Shown: positions 46,930-59,506 of the stretch, piece after piece
How the letters are laid out: each line of letters begins with the position of its first letter
How positions within the stretch are numbered: the first letter of the stretch is position 1
Made by a program: the position numbers and the translations under genes
Notes under the pieces: model-generated
Told to the model about the DNA's origin: nothing
Seen by the model: only the letters and a program-made list of their open reading frames with translations
Database searches by the model: none
Assembly (NCBI GenBank): GCA_021464245.1
Contig: JADCRB010000038.1
Coordinates: 2,704,772 to 2,768,771 of the forward strand
Length of the DNA stretch: 64,000 nt
Source: Carallia brachiata
Taxonomy: Eukaryota > Streptophyta > Magnoliopsida > Malpighiales > Rhizophoraceae
Direction: 5' to 3'

Positions 46930-49900
46930 AGACTTTAAAAAAAAAAAAGGTAAGATCCGGTTTTTAAAAAGTGAGATTCTAATTTAAAAAAGGAGACTCT
47001 TTTATTATACATAAACAAATGAGAATCGAGCATAACTTTAGAAGGCAATTCTTAATATGCAAGTTTTAAAAAGTGCAACTACTACTTATAAAAAAGAAAT
47101 TAAAAGAAAATGGGATTGCAATACAAACAAGTAAGATCCCCTTACAACGCGTAAAAACTGATAACAGAGTATGAGGGAAGTTGGACTTTAACTTAAAAAG
47201 GTGATTCTTGATCTATACGTTTTAAAAAATGCAATCGACGCTTATAAAAAAAAGCGTTCTAGTTAAAAAAAGTGAGACTCTATTGTTACGCATAAAAAAT
47301 GAGAATCGAGTATAAAGAAAATTAGGCACTAATTTATAAAGGCTATTCTCATTATGTAAGCTTAAAAAATGCAACCTATGCTTAAAAAAAATAAGACTTA
47401 AAATATGTGAGACTTACAAATAAAGAGTGAGACCTTGTTCAAATAAGTAAGACTCATTATACCACATACAAAAAAAAAAAGAGAGAGAGAGAAATCCGAC
47501 CATGATCCCATGCATTTGAATCGAGAATGGAGCTCGAAATAGCGTGGAAATGAGATTCAGAAAACGATTCAAGATGCATGAGCTCCAAAAAAAAAAAAAA
47601 AGGTTGCCAATCGCTAAGAAAGGTGACATTCAAAAAAGTGAGATTCTATTGACAAATGTGAGACTCTAGTTCAAAAAAGTGAGCTTGATCTCATACACTC
47701 GAATTGAATCTCAATCCTAAAATTGCGTGAACTCAAGCTCAAAAAAGTAATTCAAGATGCTTAACTTGAGAAAATTGGTACAATATTAATAAAAATGAGA
47801 TTGAAAAAAAGTGAGATTGCTGTTAAAAAATGTGATAGCCCAATTCAAAAAAAGTACGACCCTAATCCCATATATTTGAATTGATACCCAAGTCTAAAAT
47901 TGCAAAGAATCAAGCTTAAAAAATTCATTGAAAACGCATGAACTCGAAAAAAAAATTGGTCTAGTCTCAATAAAAGTGAATTAAAAAAAGTGAGACTCTA
48001 GTTAAAAAATATGAGACCACAGTTCAAAAAGTAAGACCTTAATTTCATGCATATGAATTGAAACCCAAATCTAAAATAGTGTGGAATCGAGCTTAAAAAA
48101 AATGATTCAGAAGCATGAGCTCGAAAAAATTAGCCCAGTGTTAAGAAACGTGGGTTATAGGAAAAGTGAAATCCTGTAAAAAAAGATGTGAGACTCTGAT
48201 CCCATGGACTCAAATTGATAGCGATCTTAAAATTGCTTGGACTTAAGTTTAAAAAAGTGATACCAGATGCTTGCGTTTGAAAAAAAATTGTCTGTTGATA
48301 AGAAATATGAGATTCAAAAAAGTGTGACCCCCGATGAAAAATGTGAAACCTTGATTCAAAATAGCGAAACCTTGATTCCTGTACTCAAATTGATATCCAA
48401 GACTAAAATTGCATAGACTCAAGTTTAAAAAAATGATTTAAGACGCTTTAACTTGAAAAAAATTAGTTAGATGTTAATAAAAGTGAGATTAAAAAAAAAG
48501 TAAGACGCTTGTTAAAAATGTGATACCTCGATTCTATGCACATGAATTGAGACACAAATTTAAAATAGTGTTGAATAAAGCTTAAAAAAGTAATTCAGAA
48601 TGCGTGAGTTCGTAAAAAATTAGTCTAGTGTCAAAAAAAATAGGTTACGAAATATGTGAGATCACTTTAGAAATATGAACTCCTTGCTCAAAATACTGAG
48701 ACCCTGATCTCATGCATTAGAATTGAAACCTGAGCCTGAAATAGTGTGGAATTATGACTAAAACAGTGATTCAAAATGAGTGAGTTAAAAAAAAACAGTT
48801 GTCTGTTACTAAAAACGATGAGATTAAAAAAAGTGAGACCGCAGTTCAGACAAGTAAGACCCTGATCCCATCTATTTGAATTGATACTCGAGCCAAAAAT
48901 TGCATTGATTCAAGTTTAGAACAGTGATTCAAGATACTTGAACTAAAAAAAGTTTGGTCCAATGTTAATAACAGTAAGATTGAAAAAAGTGAGACCTCCG
49001 TTGATAAATGTGAGACTCTAATTTTAAAGAGTGATATGCCGATTCCATACACATGAATTGAGACTCGAATCTAAAATAACGTAGATTCAAGTTTAAAAAA
49101 GTGATTCAAAAAGTGTGAGCTCGAAAAATAATTGACCTAGTGTGAAGAAAAATGAGTTACAGAGAAATTAAGACTCCAGTTAAAAAATGTGAGACTCCAA
49201 CTCAAAAAAGTGAGACCTCGATTCTATGTACTCGAATTGATATTCAATCCAAAAATTGCTTGGACTCAAATTTTAAAAAGTGAGACCTCGATTTTATGCA
49301 CATAAATTAAAACTCGAATCTAAAATAACGATAAATTAAGCTTAAAAAAGTAATTCAAAATGTGTGAGTTAAAAAATTGACTCGGTGCTAAAAAAAACGA
49401 GTTATAGAAAACGTGAGACCCCCGTTGAAATACGTGAGACTCCAATTGAAAAAAGTGAGACCCCAATTTTATGCACTCGAATTGACACTTTGTCTAAAAA
49501 ATTTTTAGATTCAAACTTTAAAAAGTGATTTAAGACGTTTGATCTCGAAAAAAAGTGGGTCGTTGCTAAGAATGGTGAGATTAAAAAAAGTGAGATCCTG
49601 TGAAATGTGAGAGCGCAATTCAAACAAGTGAGACCCTAATCCTATATATTCTAATTGATATCCGAGCCTACAATTACGTGGATTCAAGTTTTAAAAGTTG
49701 ATTTAAGACGCTGGAACTCGAAAAAAATTAGTCTAATGTTAATAAAAGTGAGATTGAAAAAAAGTAAGACCCTTGTTGAAAGATTTGAAACTCTAGTTTT
49801 AAAAAATTAGACCCCAATTCCATGCACATAAATGGAGACCCAAATTTTAAATAGTGAGAAATCATGCTTAGAAAAGTGATTCAAAAAGCGCAAGCTCGAA

Positions 49901-50124
49901 AAAAATTGACCCAATGTCAAGAAAAGTGAGTCATAGAAAAAGTGAGACCCTAATTGAAAAATGTGGGACTTCAACTCAAAAAAATGAGACTCTAATTCTA
50001 TGCTCTCAAATTGATATTCAATCCAAAAATTTCTGAGACGCACACTTAAAAAAGTGATTTAAGACATTTGAACACAAAAAAGGTTATCCATTGCTAAGAA
50101 TGGTGAGATTAAAAAAAGTGAGAC

Positions 50125-51554
50125 TGATAGGTTCAATATTTACATAGGTTTATGCATAATTTTTATATATATTTGGATAGTTTAACTATGTAAATATTGT
50201 AAATTGTGGCAAATTCTACTTCGATTGCTTGTTTTATGCTCTGTAGGACAATTGGATATAACCGAAATATTTGACACTTAGAAAGAGGAACCTATCGGGT
50301 TTGAAGGAGAAGAAACGAGCCGAGCACCAAAGAACCGAGTCAAAAGTTTGGTTGGAAAGCTAATATGTGGTCAGTTCGGGTAGAATTTCACAGCTTTGCG
50401 TACTGCTCGGTATTTCAGCCATAACTTCCTCTACAAAAGTCGGAATTGGATGATTCTTAAGTCGAATCGAAGCTAAGAGATAGAGCTACAAGTTTTCTGT
50501 TTTGACTGACTTCGGATTCTGCCTGAAAAGGGTCGTAATTTGGGTCCGAAACTAGAGGGTCAAAACTGTCCAGGAAATTTATAAATCCTTTTCCGACTCG
50601 AATTTGGACTCTTTTAGGGCTTACAATTTTATTTTTTGAGGGGACTATAAATACAAAAGTTACAGCAGATTGAGGGGACTTTTGGAGGCTACTCTTTTGG
50701 AATAGAAAGACGATACAGAGAGAAGCATAGAGACCAAAGAGGAAAAGAGCATAAGGAAGGAATACGAAGACGTCGGAACGAGTTTTTCAATTCTTTCTCA
50801 TTTCTTCTTTCTCTTTTGAACTCTTGATGTTTATTAGTTGTTTATTTTCAGTTTTAGTATGAGAGGCTAGAACCCTAACTAGGCGAAAGGGATGTAGCCT
50901 AGTTTAGGGTTGGATTATATGATTTTTTGTATATTTTAGAGTTCCTTGGATATATTGCAATCTCATGTGAGAACTGAAATTTGATTTATCTATTTTGCTC
51001 TTAAATATACTTTTGTGCCTGATCACCATAAAAGTCGTCATAGGATTTGTGTTGAGATCGACAGATGAGACACGAGTCGTGCACTAAATAGAAAACATAT
51101 GGATTTGAGTCAGAGATGAGATAAATTCGTATGATGTCAATAAAATTCTCTGTTCTTAATGAGTTGAGTCTGATTTGTGTGAGTTCGAGAAGAGCACATT
51201 AGATTGAATATGGTTAGGTTGCTTGACAAAGAACACTAACTAAATAAGAAGAGTTGACATTCATCCATTGTCCACGAAATTTTCATATAGTTCAATCTTT
51301 CTAGGTGAATGCCCATAGTCCTAGTATTCTTTTCTTGAACTGTCTCCATAGTGTCATTAGTTTTGTTTAATTAGTTTAATTTTTTTAATTTAATAGTATT
51401 TATTTTCTTTTTATAATTTTCGCAACACCAATTTTCTGCTCAAGCAACATAAATTACGATTATCCTCTGTTCCTTTGGGTTCGACACCTGGAGTATTCAC
51501 CAGGAATTTATTACTACGATCGGCCCTGTATGCTTGCAGGATTTTACCCGGTCA
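50125..51554 (+). mobile_element. Solo LTR, 1430 bp
   Basis: Starts TGATAGGTTC, ends TTACCCGGTCA, with an exact 5-bp target duplication GAGAC (50120-50124 and 51555-51559). TATAAATA near 50646 on a GGGGACTATAAATAC background marks a promoter. The 3' part (TGGGTTCGACACCTGG, ATTACTACGATCGG) resembles the long LTRs of plant gypsy Tat/Athila-type elements; that classification is tentative. No internal region remains, so it arose by LTR-LTR recombination. Confidence 0.8.
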
Positions 51555-52489
51555 GAGACCCTAGTGAAAAATGTGAGACCTCAGTTTAGACAAGTGAGAC
51601 CTTGATCCTATGTATTTGAATTGATACTCAAACCTATAATTGCATGAACTCTAGTTTAAAAAAGTGATTCAAGATGTTTGAACTTGAAAAAATTAATCCA
51701 ATGTTAACAAAAGTGAGATTGAAAAAAAGTGAGACCCCTGTTGAAAAATATGAGACTCTATTTTTAAAAAGTTAGACCCTAATTCCATGCATATAAATTG
51801 AGATCCGAGTCTAAAATAGTAAGGAATCGAGCTTAGAAAAGTGATTCAAAAAGTGTGGACTAGAAAAAAATTGACCTAGTGTTAAAAAAAGTGAGTTATA
51901 GAAAAAGTGAGACCTCAATTGAAAAATGTGAGACTCTAACTTAAAAAAATGAGATCCCAATTCTGTGCACTCAAATTGATATTCAATCTAAAAGTTTCTT
52001 AAGATTAAACTTAAAAAAATGAATTAAGATGCTTGAACTCGAAAAAAAAAGTTTTCTATTGCTAAGAATGATGAGATTAAAAAAACTAAGACCCTGTGAA
52101 AAATTTGAGACCATAGTTTTGAAAAGTGAGATCCTGATCCCATATATTCGAATTGATACCCGAGCCTATAATTGCGTGGACTCAAGCTTCAAAAAGGGAT
52201 TCAATAAGCTTGAGCTAAAAAAACTTGGTCCAATATTAATAAAACTGAGATTGAAAAAAAAGTGAGACCCCTGTTATAAAATGTGAGACTCCAGTTTTAA
52301 AAAGTGAGACCCTAATTCTATGCATATAAATTGAGACTCGAATCTAAAATAGCAAGGAATCAAACTTTAAAAAGTGATTAAAAAATTTTAGTTCGAAAAA
52401 AATTGACCCAGTATTAAGAAAAGTGAATTATAAAAAAAGTGAGACTCTTATTGAAAAATATAAGATTCAAACTAAAAAAAAGTGAGACC

Positions 52490-53084
52490 CATTGTTGTCA
52501 AACCCGGACCAGACCGGCCGGTTCAACCGGTCGGACCGGTGAACCGATCCTGGGTTGACCGGGTTGGTCACTTTTAATAATTAAGAAAAAATTTCACACA
52601 ACTTTATAGAATTTAGTTTTCAAACCTCTGACCTCCAACATGAAAGGTAAGTCTCATACCATTAGACCAACTTATAACTTGTTGTAATCTTTTTTTTTTT
52701 TTACTTATTATTTTCTCAAATGTCTCAAATAATACACATACTATCTTATGTATCTTATAAATTAACACCTACTATTTTCTTTTTTTTGTTAAGATAATTA
52801 TTAATTTTTTAAATTATTAATTCTATCTTATAATAAATTCTAAATCATATATTTTAAATTTATAAATGTAAGTATTCTAATACATACATATGTATTATAA
52901 TATTATTAGAATGCTACATTTTACATATAAATTTTGATGTATAATATATATAAATATTTTTTTATATATTTAATATTAAATACCGATTTTCCTGATTCAA
53001 TTTTCAGTTAAACCGGTTGAACGGATTGGACCTTAAATCACTAAACTTTCCTGTTCAATGTCCGGTCTGGTTCTTATAACATTG
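52490..53084 (+). mobile_element. CCGGTT-rich hAT-type MITE, copy in the satellite array
   Basis: Exact 8-bp target duplication GTGAGACC (52482-52489 and 53085-53092). Ends CATTGTTGTCAAACCCGG and, inverted, CAATGTTATAAGAACCAG. Same family and orientation as 22747-23240. It defines the family ends best because the surrounding array is known sequence. Confidence 0.88.
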
Positions 53085-53917
53085 GTGAGACCCCAATTAT
53101 ATGCACTTGAATTGATACACCATCCAAAAATTGCTTGGAGTCAAACTTTAAAAAGTGATTTAAAATGTTTGAGCGCAAACAAAATTTGTCCATTGCTAGG
53201 AATGGTGAAATTAAAAAAAGTGAGACCCTTCGTCAAAAAATATTATATTCAAGTTCAAAAAAATGAAACATCGATTTCATACACTTGAAAAAGCCCAGAT
53301 TTATGTTTGAAAAGCCCAGATCTATCCCGTCTGGGATACCTAAATCTAAAATTGCATGGACTTATGCTTCCAAAAGCGATTCAAGAAATTTGAATTCGAA
53401 AAAAATTGGTTTGGTGTTGAGAAAATTTTGTTATAGAAAAATTGAAACTCAAGTTCAAGAAAGTGAGACACTGATTGATGTATTCAAATTGAGACCCAAG
53501 CCTGAAATAGCGTGGAATCAATATTAAAAATGTGATTCAAGATGCTAGTAAAAGTGAGATTAAAGAAAGTAAGGCTCCAATCCCATGTACTAAAATTGAG
53601 ACCTGAGCCTAAAAAATAAGTGGACTTGAACTTAAAAAAGTGACTTAAGAGGCGTTAGCTAGAATGAATTGGACATGTTGCAAAAAAAAAAAAAAAAGTA
53701 TGGCTTCAAAAAGGTGATATCTTGTATTTAAAATAATATAAGACTCTTAACGTACCAACGAGTACATGCCAAGAGAAAATCCCATTGAAAAGAGCTATTA
53801 TAAAGACAGCAAACAATTGATGTGTTCGTGGGTGTGTGTACTGGGCACACTTTTCATCTTTCGTTGCTTGGTATCTTTCTTCGTATGTGTTCAGTCGAGC
53901 ATCAAGCTTTTTTGTTA

Positions 53918-54345
53918 TATGGATGCATGCACAGGAATTGACATTAATTTGGGTATTTTGCATAACAAGGTTCCAGTATTCTGTCAGGGCATAATTGATG
54001 GTTCTTGGGTGACACCCTGCACTTTAATTTCTTCTGCTGGTGCAAGGTAGAAATTTTCTACAGCAATGTTATTTATTAATCATAGTTGGTAACTCGTGAT
54101 ATGGAGGCTATCAGAACTCTTTTCGTCAGATATTTGAGCTATGAATGGGGAAGCTGAACGTGCAAGTCTTAGGAAAACCAGAATGATTATTCTAGGAGGG
54201 GGTCTTCCAGAGCACACATGCAATGCCAATATGATGCGTAATGGTGCAGACTATGCTGTATTTATCAACACGGCACAAGAATTTGATGGGAGCGATTCTA
54301 GAACTCGTCCTTACGAGATCCCTAATGTATCTACGTACGTGTTGA
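53918..54345 (+). pseudogene. Deoxyhypusine synthase-like pseudogene fragment
   Basis: Two exon-like parts. The first (to about 54050) contains NKVPVFC and a DGS motif, then loses frame. The second, after an intron-like gap, contains [21 protein letters not shown] and [18 protein letters not shown], ending in FDGSDS. These are hallmark stretches of deoxyhypusine synthase, the enzyme that modifies eIF5A, and of its plant derivative homospermidine synthase. Disruptions: a TGA stop just before AMNGEA (near 54137), a shortened HxxCNAN region (PEHTCNAN), a frameshift after DGS, and loss of the N-terminal domain and of the C-terminal end. Not functional. Confidence 0.85.
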
Positions 54346-54349
54346 CAGA

Positions 54350-54604
54350 TGTTTTTTTTTTTTTGGTCCACTTAGATGCTTATTGGGTTATGAACTATAC
54401 AATGAGGGTAATTCTCTTATCTCATAAATCTCAAATCTCTCTTTTTAAGATTTGAACTCAAAATCTCTAGAATAGAGACTTTAATTCTAACTACTAGGCT
54501 GTTCTCTAAGGGACGACAGATGATGTTTTTGATTGAATAGAAGTAGTACTATAGTCTTCGTGGGAACAAAAAAAGTGAAAATACTTGTATTCATAGAAAA
54601 TAAG

Positions 54605-54642
<38 letters not shown>

Positions 54643-57110
54643 AGCTGGGAAGAGAAGAAAACAACTTGCACTGAACTTGAACGTGAAGAGAACAAGAGAG
54701 AAAAGGCTTTGGAGAGAAGAAAGAGGAAAAAAATATTTCTCCTAAATAAGTATTGATATATTTATTTTATAATTTAAAAAATAAGAATTAATGTATTTAT
54801 TTTGTAATTTAAATTACAAGTTGTAACCTACAACTCTAAGTTATCATGCCACATGTCAATTTATTATAAATTCTACACTTATACAGAAATCTAATTTTTT
54901 GCATTATAGAAAAAGCCTGAAAGACTTTTTATTATTTGTTTTTCAATTTTCATATCAAAATTTTTATTACTAAACTAATATAATTAGATAACATTTATTA
55001 AGAAGTTAAGATTAAGAGAAAACGGTCTCTAAACTTCTACTTTATAATATTGATATGATATATGATTACTTTGATGACTTCAACATGCCAAATGACATAA
55101 AGTAATGAGCAAAAGACCTAAATGACATCCTTAGATCATTGTTGTGAAACTAGCTGATAGATATTTGATTAAAGAAGTTAAATACAAATTGTTAGTAATT
55201 GATCTTATTTTTGAAACTTAAAATTATTGGGAATACCAACGGTTATGTCTTTGCTCCTTCTATCTCCAATCTTTACATGTACCAACATTTTAACCTCGAA
55301 AGAGACCATTCAGTGTTGAAATTTGATTGTGTTGTTGTAACATTTTTCCTTTCTGTTCCTCTAGCTCTTTGCAAGAGTAGATATGGTGCAACAGGCTCTT
55401 AATTAACAAAAGAAAGAGACCGCACATTGCTGCAGGTGTGTATGCTTGTATCAAAGGCCGTTGTGCCTGTCTGTTTGGATTTTCAGAGTTGTTACATATT
55501 TTTTGAATTAGAGTTACGAGATTATCTAAGAATAAAAGTCACAGATTAGATTAATCAGTAATTTTTATCATTTTCCTTTCTGGTTTTAGGTTGCAACTCC
55601 TGGACACTTTGTGGATCATTTGTCAAACAAAGAAGGGTTTGCGCTCCGCACGTTAAAATTGCTTGGCATTATTTTTCAACTGATTGAAATCATTGGACTC
55701 TCGTACGTTCTTCCTCTACGTGCTGATTTTCATTCTTACTCGTCCGATTGGAGTTGTGGCAGACATTTTGTCGTGTGAAAAAAAAAGAACATGGATACAA
55801 AATTTAAACGTAAAATATTGATACAAGTTAATTAGTTAAATTTTAACCTTTAATTAAATAAAAGATCTAATATAATTAATAATTTGTATTTATTATTTTG
55901 TAATTATGTAGTGAGACACTTTGTCATATATAATTTGGAATATGCAACTGCATCTGGCATTAATTTCCCGACATGTGCATGATATGATAATTCATGAGAC
56001 TCTATACGCTTAGCTGCTACGTCCTTCTCTTCAAGTATACTAGCTGTAGCTGTTCCAATCTGACAGCTTGAGACTTACGAGAAGAGTATAGTACTGTAAT
56101 CCATTTTTTTTAAAAAATTTAGAAAGCAAGTAATCATTATGCGTTTTGATTTCTAATTGTTAAAGTATTAGTCATGCGTTCAAAAATTCAAAGAGAAATT
56201 TGCAAATTAGAATAACATTTATAATTGTAGAGGCATTGAGGCATAAGCACTATAGATGGGAATCCCCCTTCCATAATTTTCTTGGCTGTCAAAAGGGATT
56301 TGTGCATGACTTTGTTGAAGTATGTTCCTCTGTGAAATCATGATTGGAAGGTTGAGGCTATAGATGAACGCTTGGAAAAGAAAAGGTCAGCAGAAAGGAA
56401 ATATAGCAACAGAAGACACGGGTGATTGTGTTTTGAGTTCGCTATATGGATCTGTGAGCTAAATTTGAGAAATTTTGAAATTTCGTAAACCGTTATTTGA
56501 TGCAAACTGTACAGGTTTTGGTGGTTATGAAGAACATACTTCTGCTAATATGGCTCGTCAGCCAATCCTCATTGTGCTGGATCCAAACTGCCAATGGGTT
56601 CAAGAGTTAGGCACCCAAATCATGTTACAAATCATTCCTCGAGACCTTTTAAAAAATTTATTGATACTAAATCAATGTACTGCTATTGACTTTAATAAGT
56701 CACTTCAAATTTTACTTTTCTTTCTACCTTTTTATCTCTTCCTTTCTCGTGGCATTGTTTGTGCCAACAACTGCCTTTTGTAAAAGGATTGATATCTAAA
56801 AATAATTTATGACTTACAAATATATCATGATTTTAAAAAAATAATAATTTAGGTTTTAAAGAAAATTTTTTTATAAATTTACCATAACATTAAGTTTAGT
56901 AGACGAATACGGTTAGGGCAAGTGAAGTGGGTGGTTGACAGAGCAAAAATGATGACATATTCATTAAACAAAATATCCATTAGAATTCATCTCAAATGGA
57001 GAGTTTATTGGGGCAAATTGACTGTAGTGTTTAGCCCCTATCTACTAAATTTTTTCAATTAAATCATTATAAAAAAACATTTATCAAAATTGTGGAGGTT
57101 GGCGAGAAGT
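54350..57110. other. Degraded region with unidentified exon-like pieces
   Basis: Contains a (GA)n run (about 54610-54640). It also has exon-like stretches after splice-acceptor-like TTTTAG or GTACAG at about 55590-55710 (VATPGHFVDHLSNKEGFALR) and 56514-56640 (GFGGYEEHTSANMARQPILI). They are open for 35-45 codons with balanced composition, unlike the AT-rich surroundings, but I recognise no family. They could be remnants of one or more dead genes. Confidence 0.35.
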
Positions 57111-57132
57111 TATACTGCTACGAAGATTGAGG

Positions 57133-57607
57133 ATGATCGATGTGGTGACGGCGGATGACGAGAAGGTGGGGGACCACTTCGACATGCTGCAAGACTCCGT
57201 TCTCCTTCTCATCTTTAACAAAATCGGCGACGTCAAGCCCCGACCGTTACTGTGTTCTCCTGCTCTTCCACTTCCTCACTTCGCAGTCTACAAGTCCTGA
57301 TCATCGTCATCCACCGCCACTTCGTCTTCTAGATTATCTTCCTTGTTCTGACTCTTCTTCTGGGCTGTGAAAGGTTTGAAAAATGGATTGTTTTGTAATT
57401 CCTCGGCTTCATCTAGGTCCATTGAGGATGATAGGGAGATGGATCAGATTGGTGGCGGCGGCGTCACTCATCACTTCCCAACTCAGGTTCTTAAGAACTT
57501 TAGTGAGATTTGTTTTCTAAGAATCGAGTTGCCAAGTGTGGAATCAGGAATTGATGGATGTGTGCTATTAAAATGGCTGGCCGATTTTAGATCCTCGAAT
57601 GCGGATT
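57133..57607 (+). pseudogene. F-box protein pseudogene (At5g46170/At4g18380-like)
   Basis: Opens with MIDVVTADDEKVGDHFDML and an F-box (LQDSVLLLIFNKIGDVK), wording typical of the intronless plant F-box proteins related to At5g46170. The frame breaks immediately after GDVK. The middle is shortened, and the homologous frame reappears at 57429-57607 with GGGVTHHFPTQVLKNF, LRIELPS and VLLKWLADF. F-box proteins are substrate receptors of SCF ubiquitin ligases; this copy is truncated and frameshifted. It is GC-richer than its surroundings. Confidence 0.75.
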
Positions 57608-57633
57608 GAAATTGAAAGTTTTTTGGACTATTA

Positions 57634-58429
57634 GAGTGCGTTCGTTTCATAAGATAGGATATAATAGTATAGGATATAGCCAACTATCCTTTAACTCATA
57701 TTTAGTTGGTTAATAAATAATTATAAGATAAAATAGTGTGAACTTACTATTTTATAAATATGAGATAGTACTATTCCTTTTACCCCCATGGATCAGTTTA
57801 TCTCATCTCATCAGCTAATGTTAACAAATTGTATATTTACTAAAATATTTTTTTAATTAAAATAAATATTAAATATTTTTAAACATTAATATAAAATTAA
57901 AAAAAAAACTTATTTCTCTCATCTCATTTTCTCGCTCTCTCCTCCTACCTCTCTCTCTCTCTCTCTCTCTTTCTTTTCTCTCTCTTTTTTCCTTCCACCT
58001 CTCTCTCTCTCACTCCTTGCCTCTCTCTTTTTTTTTCTCTCCTCTTTCCTCTCTCTCCTTCCTACTTTCTCTCTCACTCCTCATCTCTCTCTCTCTCCTC
58101 TTTCTCGCTCCTCCCTTCGCTCTCTTTTCTCTTTCCTCCCTTCTTCACTCTCTCATCCCTTCTAATAACTATTGTTTAATTTTAGCTATTTTTGATAAAA
58201 ATGTTAAAACTAATAATAAATGTAAGTTAATTATTTTTAAAAGTAAAAAGGTCATTTTGATATACAATACTATTTTATCTCATATTTTCCAAACATGAGA
58301 TAGGATAGCTGTACTATGTTATTTGATGACATCCAAACGTAATATAAGTTAATAATTTAACATATCTTATATGATATTAGCTTATGCTACTTTACATCGT
58401 ATTATCCAGTCTGCATACTAAATGCACCC
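57634..58429. mobile_element. PIF/Harbinger-type MITE with CT-rich core, copy 1
   Basis: Target duplication TTA (57631-57633 and 58430-58432). Left end GAGTGCGTTCGTTTC, inverted right end GGGTGCATTTAGTATGC. Contains a CT-rich simple repeat (about 57945-58160). Closely related in layout to 58504-59503. Begins 24 bp after the F-box pseudogene. Confidence 0.75.
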
Positions 58430-58503
58430 TTAATTCTTTGATTGTTACATATGCTAGGTATTACTTGCTTTAGCTGATAATTGTTGAGTCTGTTAGACTC
58501 TTT

Positions 58504-59503
58504 GAGTGCGTTTGTTTCTTGAGATATGATAAGATACTATAAGCTAGAACGTAAATATCTCACCTTAACTCATATTTAGTTGTGATAGATATATGATAGA
58601 CTAGTATAAACTTACTATTTTATGAATATAGGATAATACTATTCTTTTACCCCTATAGACTAATCTATTTCATATCATAGTCTAGTGTTAACAAATTATA
58701 TATTTACTAAATTCCTCTTAATTAAAATAAATTTAAATATTTTTAAAAATTAATATAAAATTAAAAAAACTCATTTCTTCTCCTCCTTCCTAGGTCTCTC
58801 TCTCACACTCGTCGTTCTTTCATTCCTCTCTCCTCCCAACTCTCTCTCTCCCTTTCCTTTCTCTCTCCTCCCTCCTTCTCTATCTCTCTCCTCTTCTCTC
58901 TTTCTTTTCTTTCTCCTCCCTCGTCTTTCTCTTTCCTTTCTCTCTCACCTCGCCTTCCTCTTTCCTTTTGTTTCCTCACTCTCTCTGTCTCGCTCGTTCC
59001 TTTATCTTTCTTTTTCATGATTTTTAATAGGCCTCTTTTATATAAATTTGAAATTTTATATGTTAGAATTTGAAAATTTTTATCTTAGAATTTATTTAAC
59101 TTTTTTCCTCAAAAAATCAAAAAAAGGTTAATCCCCTTTTTTTATATTTGAAATTTATTTGTATAAATAAATTTAAAACTTAAATTTGAAAATTTATAAG
59201 CAGTATAACGTACAATAATATCTATAATAAATATTAATTTTATTACTTAATTTTAAATATTTTTAATCAAAAATATTAAAATTAATAGTAAATGTAAGTC
59301 AATTATTTTTAAGAGTAAAAAAAAGTCATTTTAATATACTATACTATTATATCTCATATTATCTAAATATTGGATAGGATAACTATTATATACTATTTGA
59401 TACTATTCAAACACAACTTAGGCTAGTAATTTAGCTATCTTCTTACTATATTATTCTATACTGCCATATACCATACTATTCAATTTACGTATCAAACCTA
59501 CCC
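58504..59503. mobile_element. PIF/Harbinger-type MITE with CT-rich core, copy 2
   Basis: Flanked by TTT (58501-58503 and 59504-59506). Left end GAGTGCGTTTGTTTC, inverted right end GGGTAGGTTTGATACG. Shares AACTTACTATTTTATGAATA and the CT-rich core with copy 1, plus about 200 bp extra on the right of the core. No coding capacity; the open frames in the CT tract are low complexity. Confidence 0.7.
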
Positions 59504-59506
59504 TTT

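Larger units (their letters stand above)
46930..53745. repeat. Degenerate satellite-like tandem array, about 175-bp monomers in an about 530-bp three-monomer unit
   Basis: Dozens of variants of AAAAAAGTGAGACC occur in an ordered larger unit. Three monomer types alternate. Type 1a is marked by AATTGATACCCGAGCCTA and AATGTTAATAAAAGTGAG. Type 2 is marked by AATTGAGACTCGAATCTA and GTGAGTTATAGAAAA. Type 1b is marked by AATTGATATTCAATCC and TTGCTAAGAATGGTGAG. The 1b marker occurs near 48297, 48815, 49564, 50093, 52060 and 53192. After subtracting the two insertions, most spacings are 518-532 bp. About 4.8 kb of array remains, roughly 27 monomers. No coding meaning found; family not recognised. Confidence 0.8.

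Noticed and set aside
49402..50043. Minus-strand repeat-like peptides (SHFF and GVSLF motifs) as a repeat protein gene
   Set aside because: They are translations of the diverged GTGAGACC-type satellite; frames are not maintained from monomer to monomer and no start or splice signals fit.
58803..59018. Highly charged Arg/Glu/Lys-rich minus-strand frame
   Set aside because: Low-complexity translation of the CT-rich core of a MITE.
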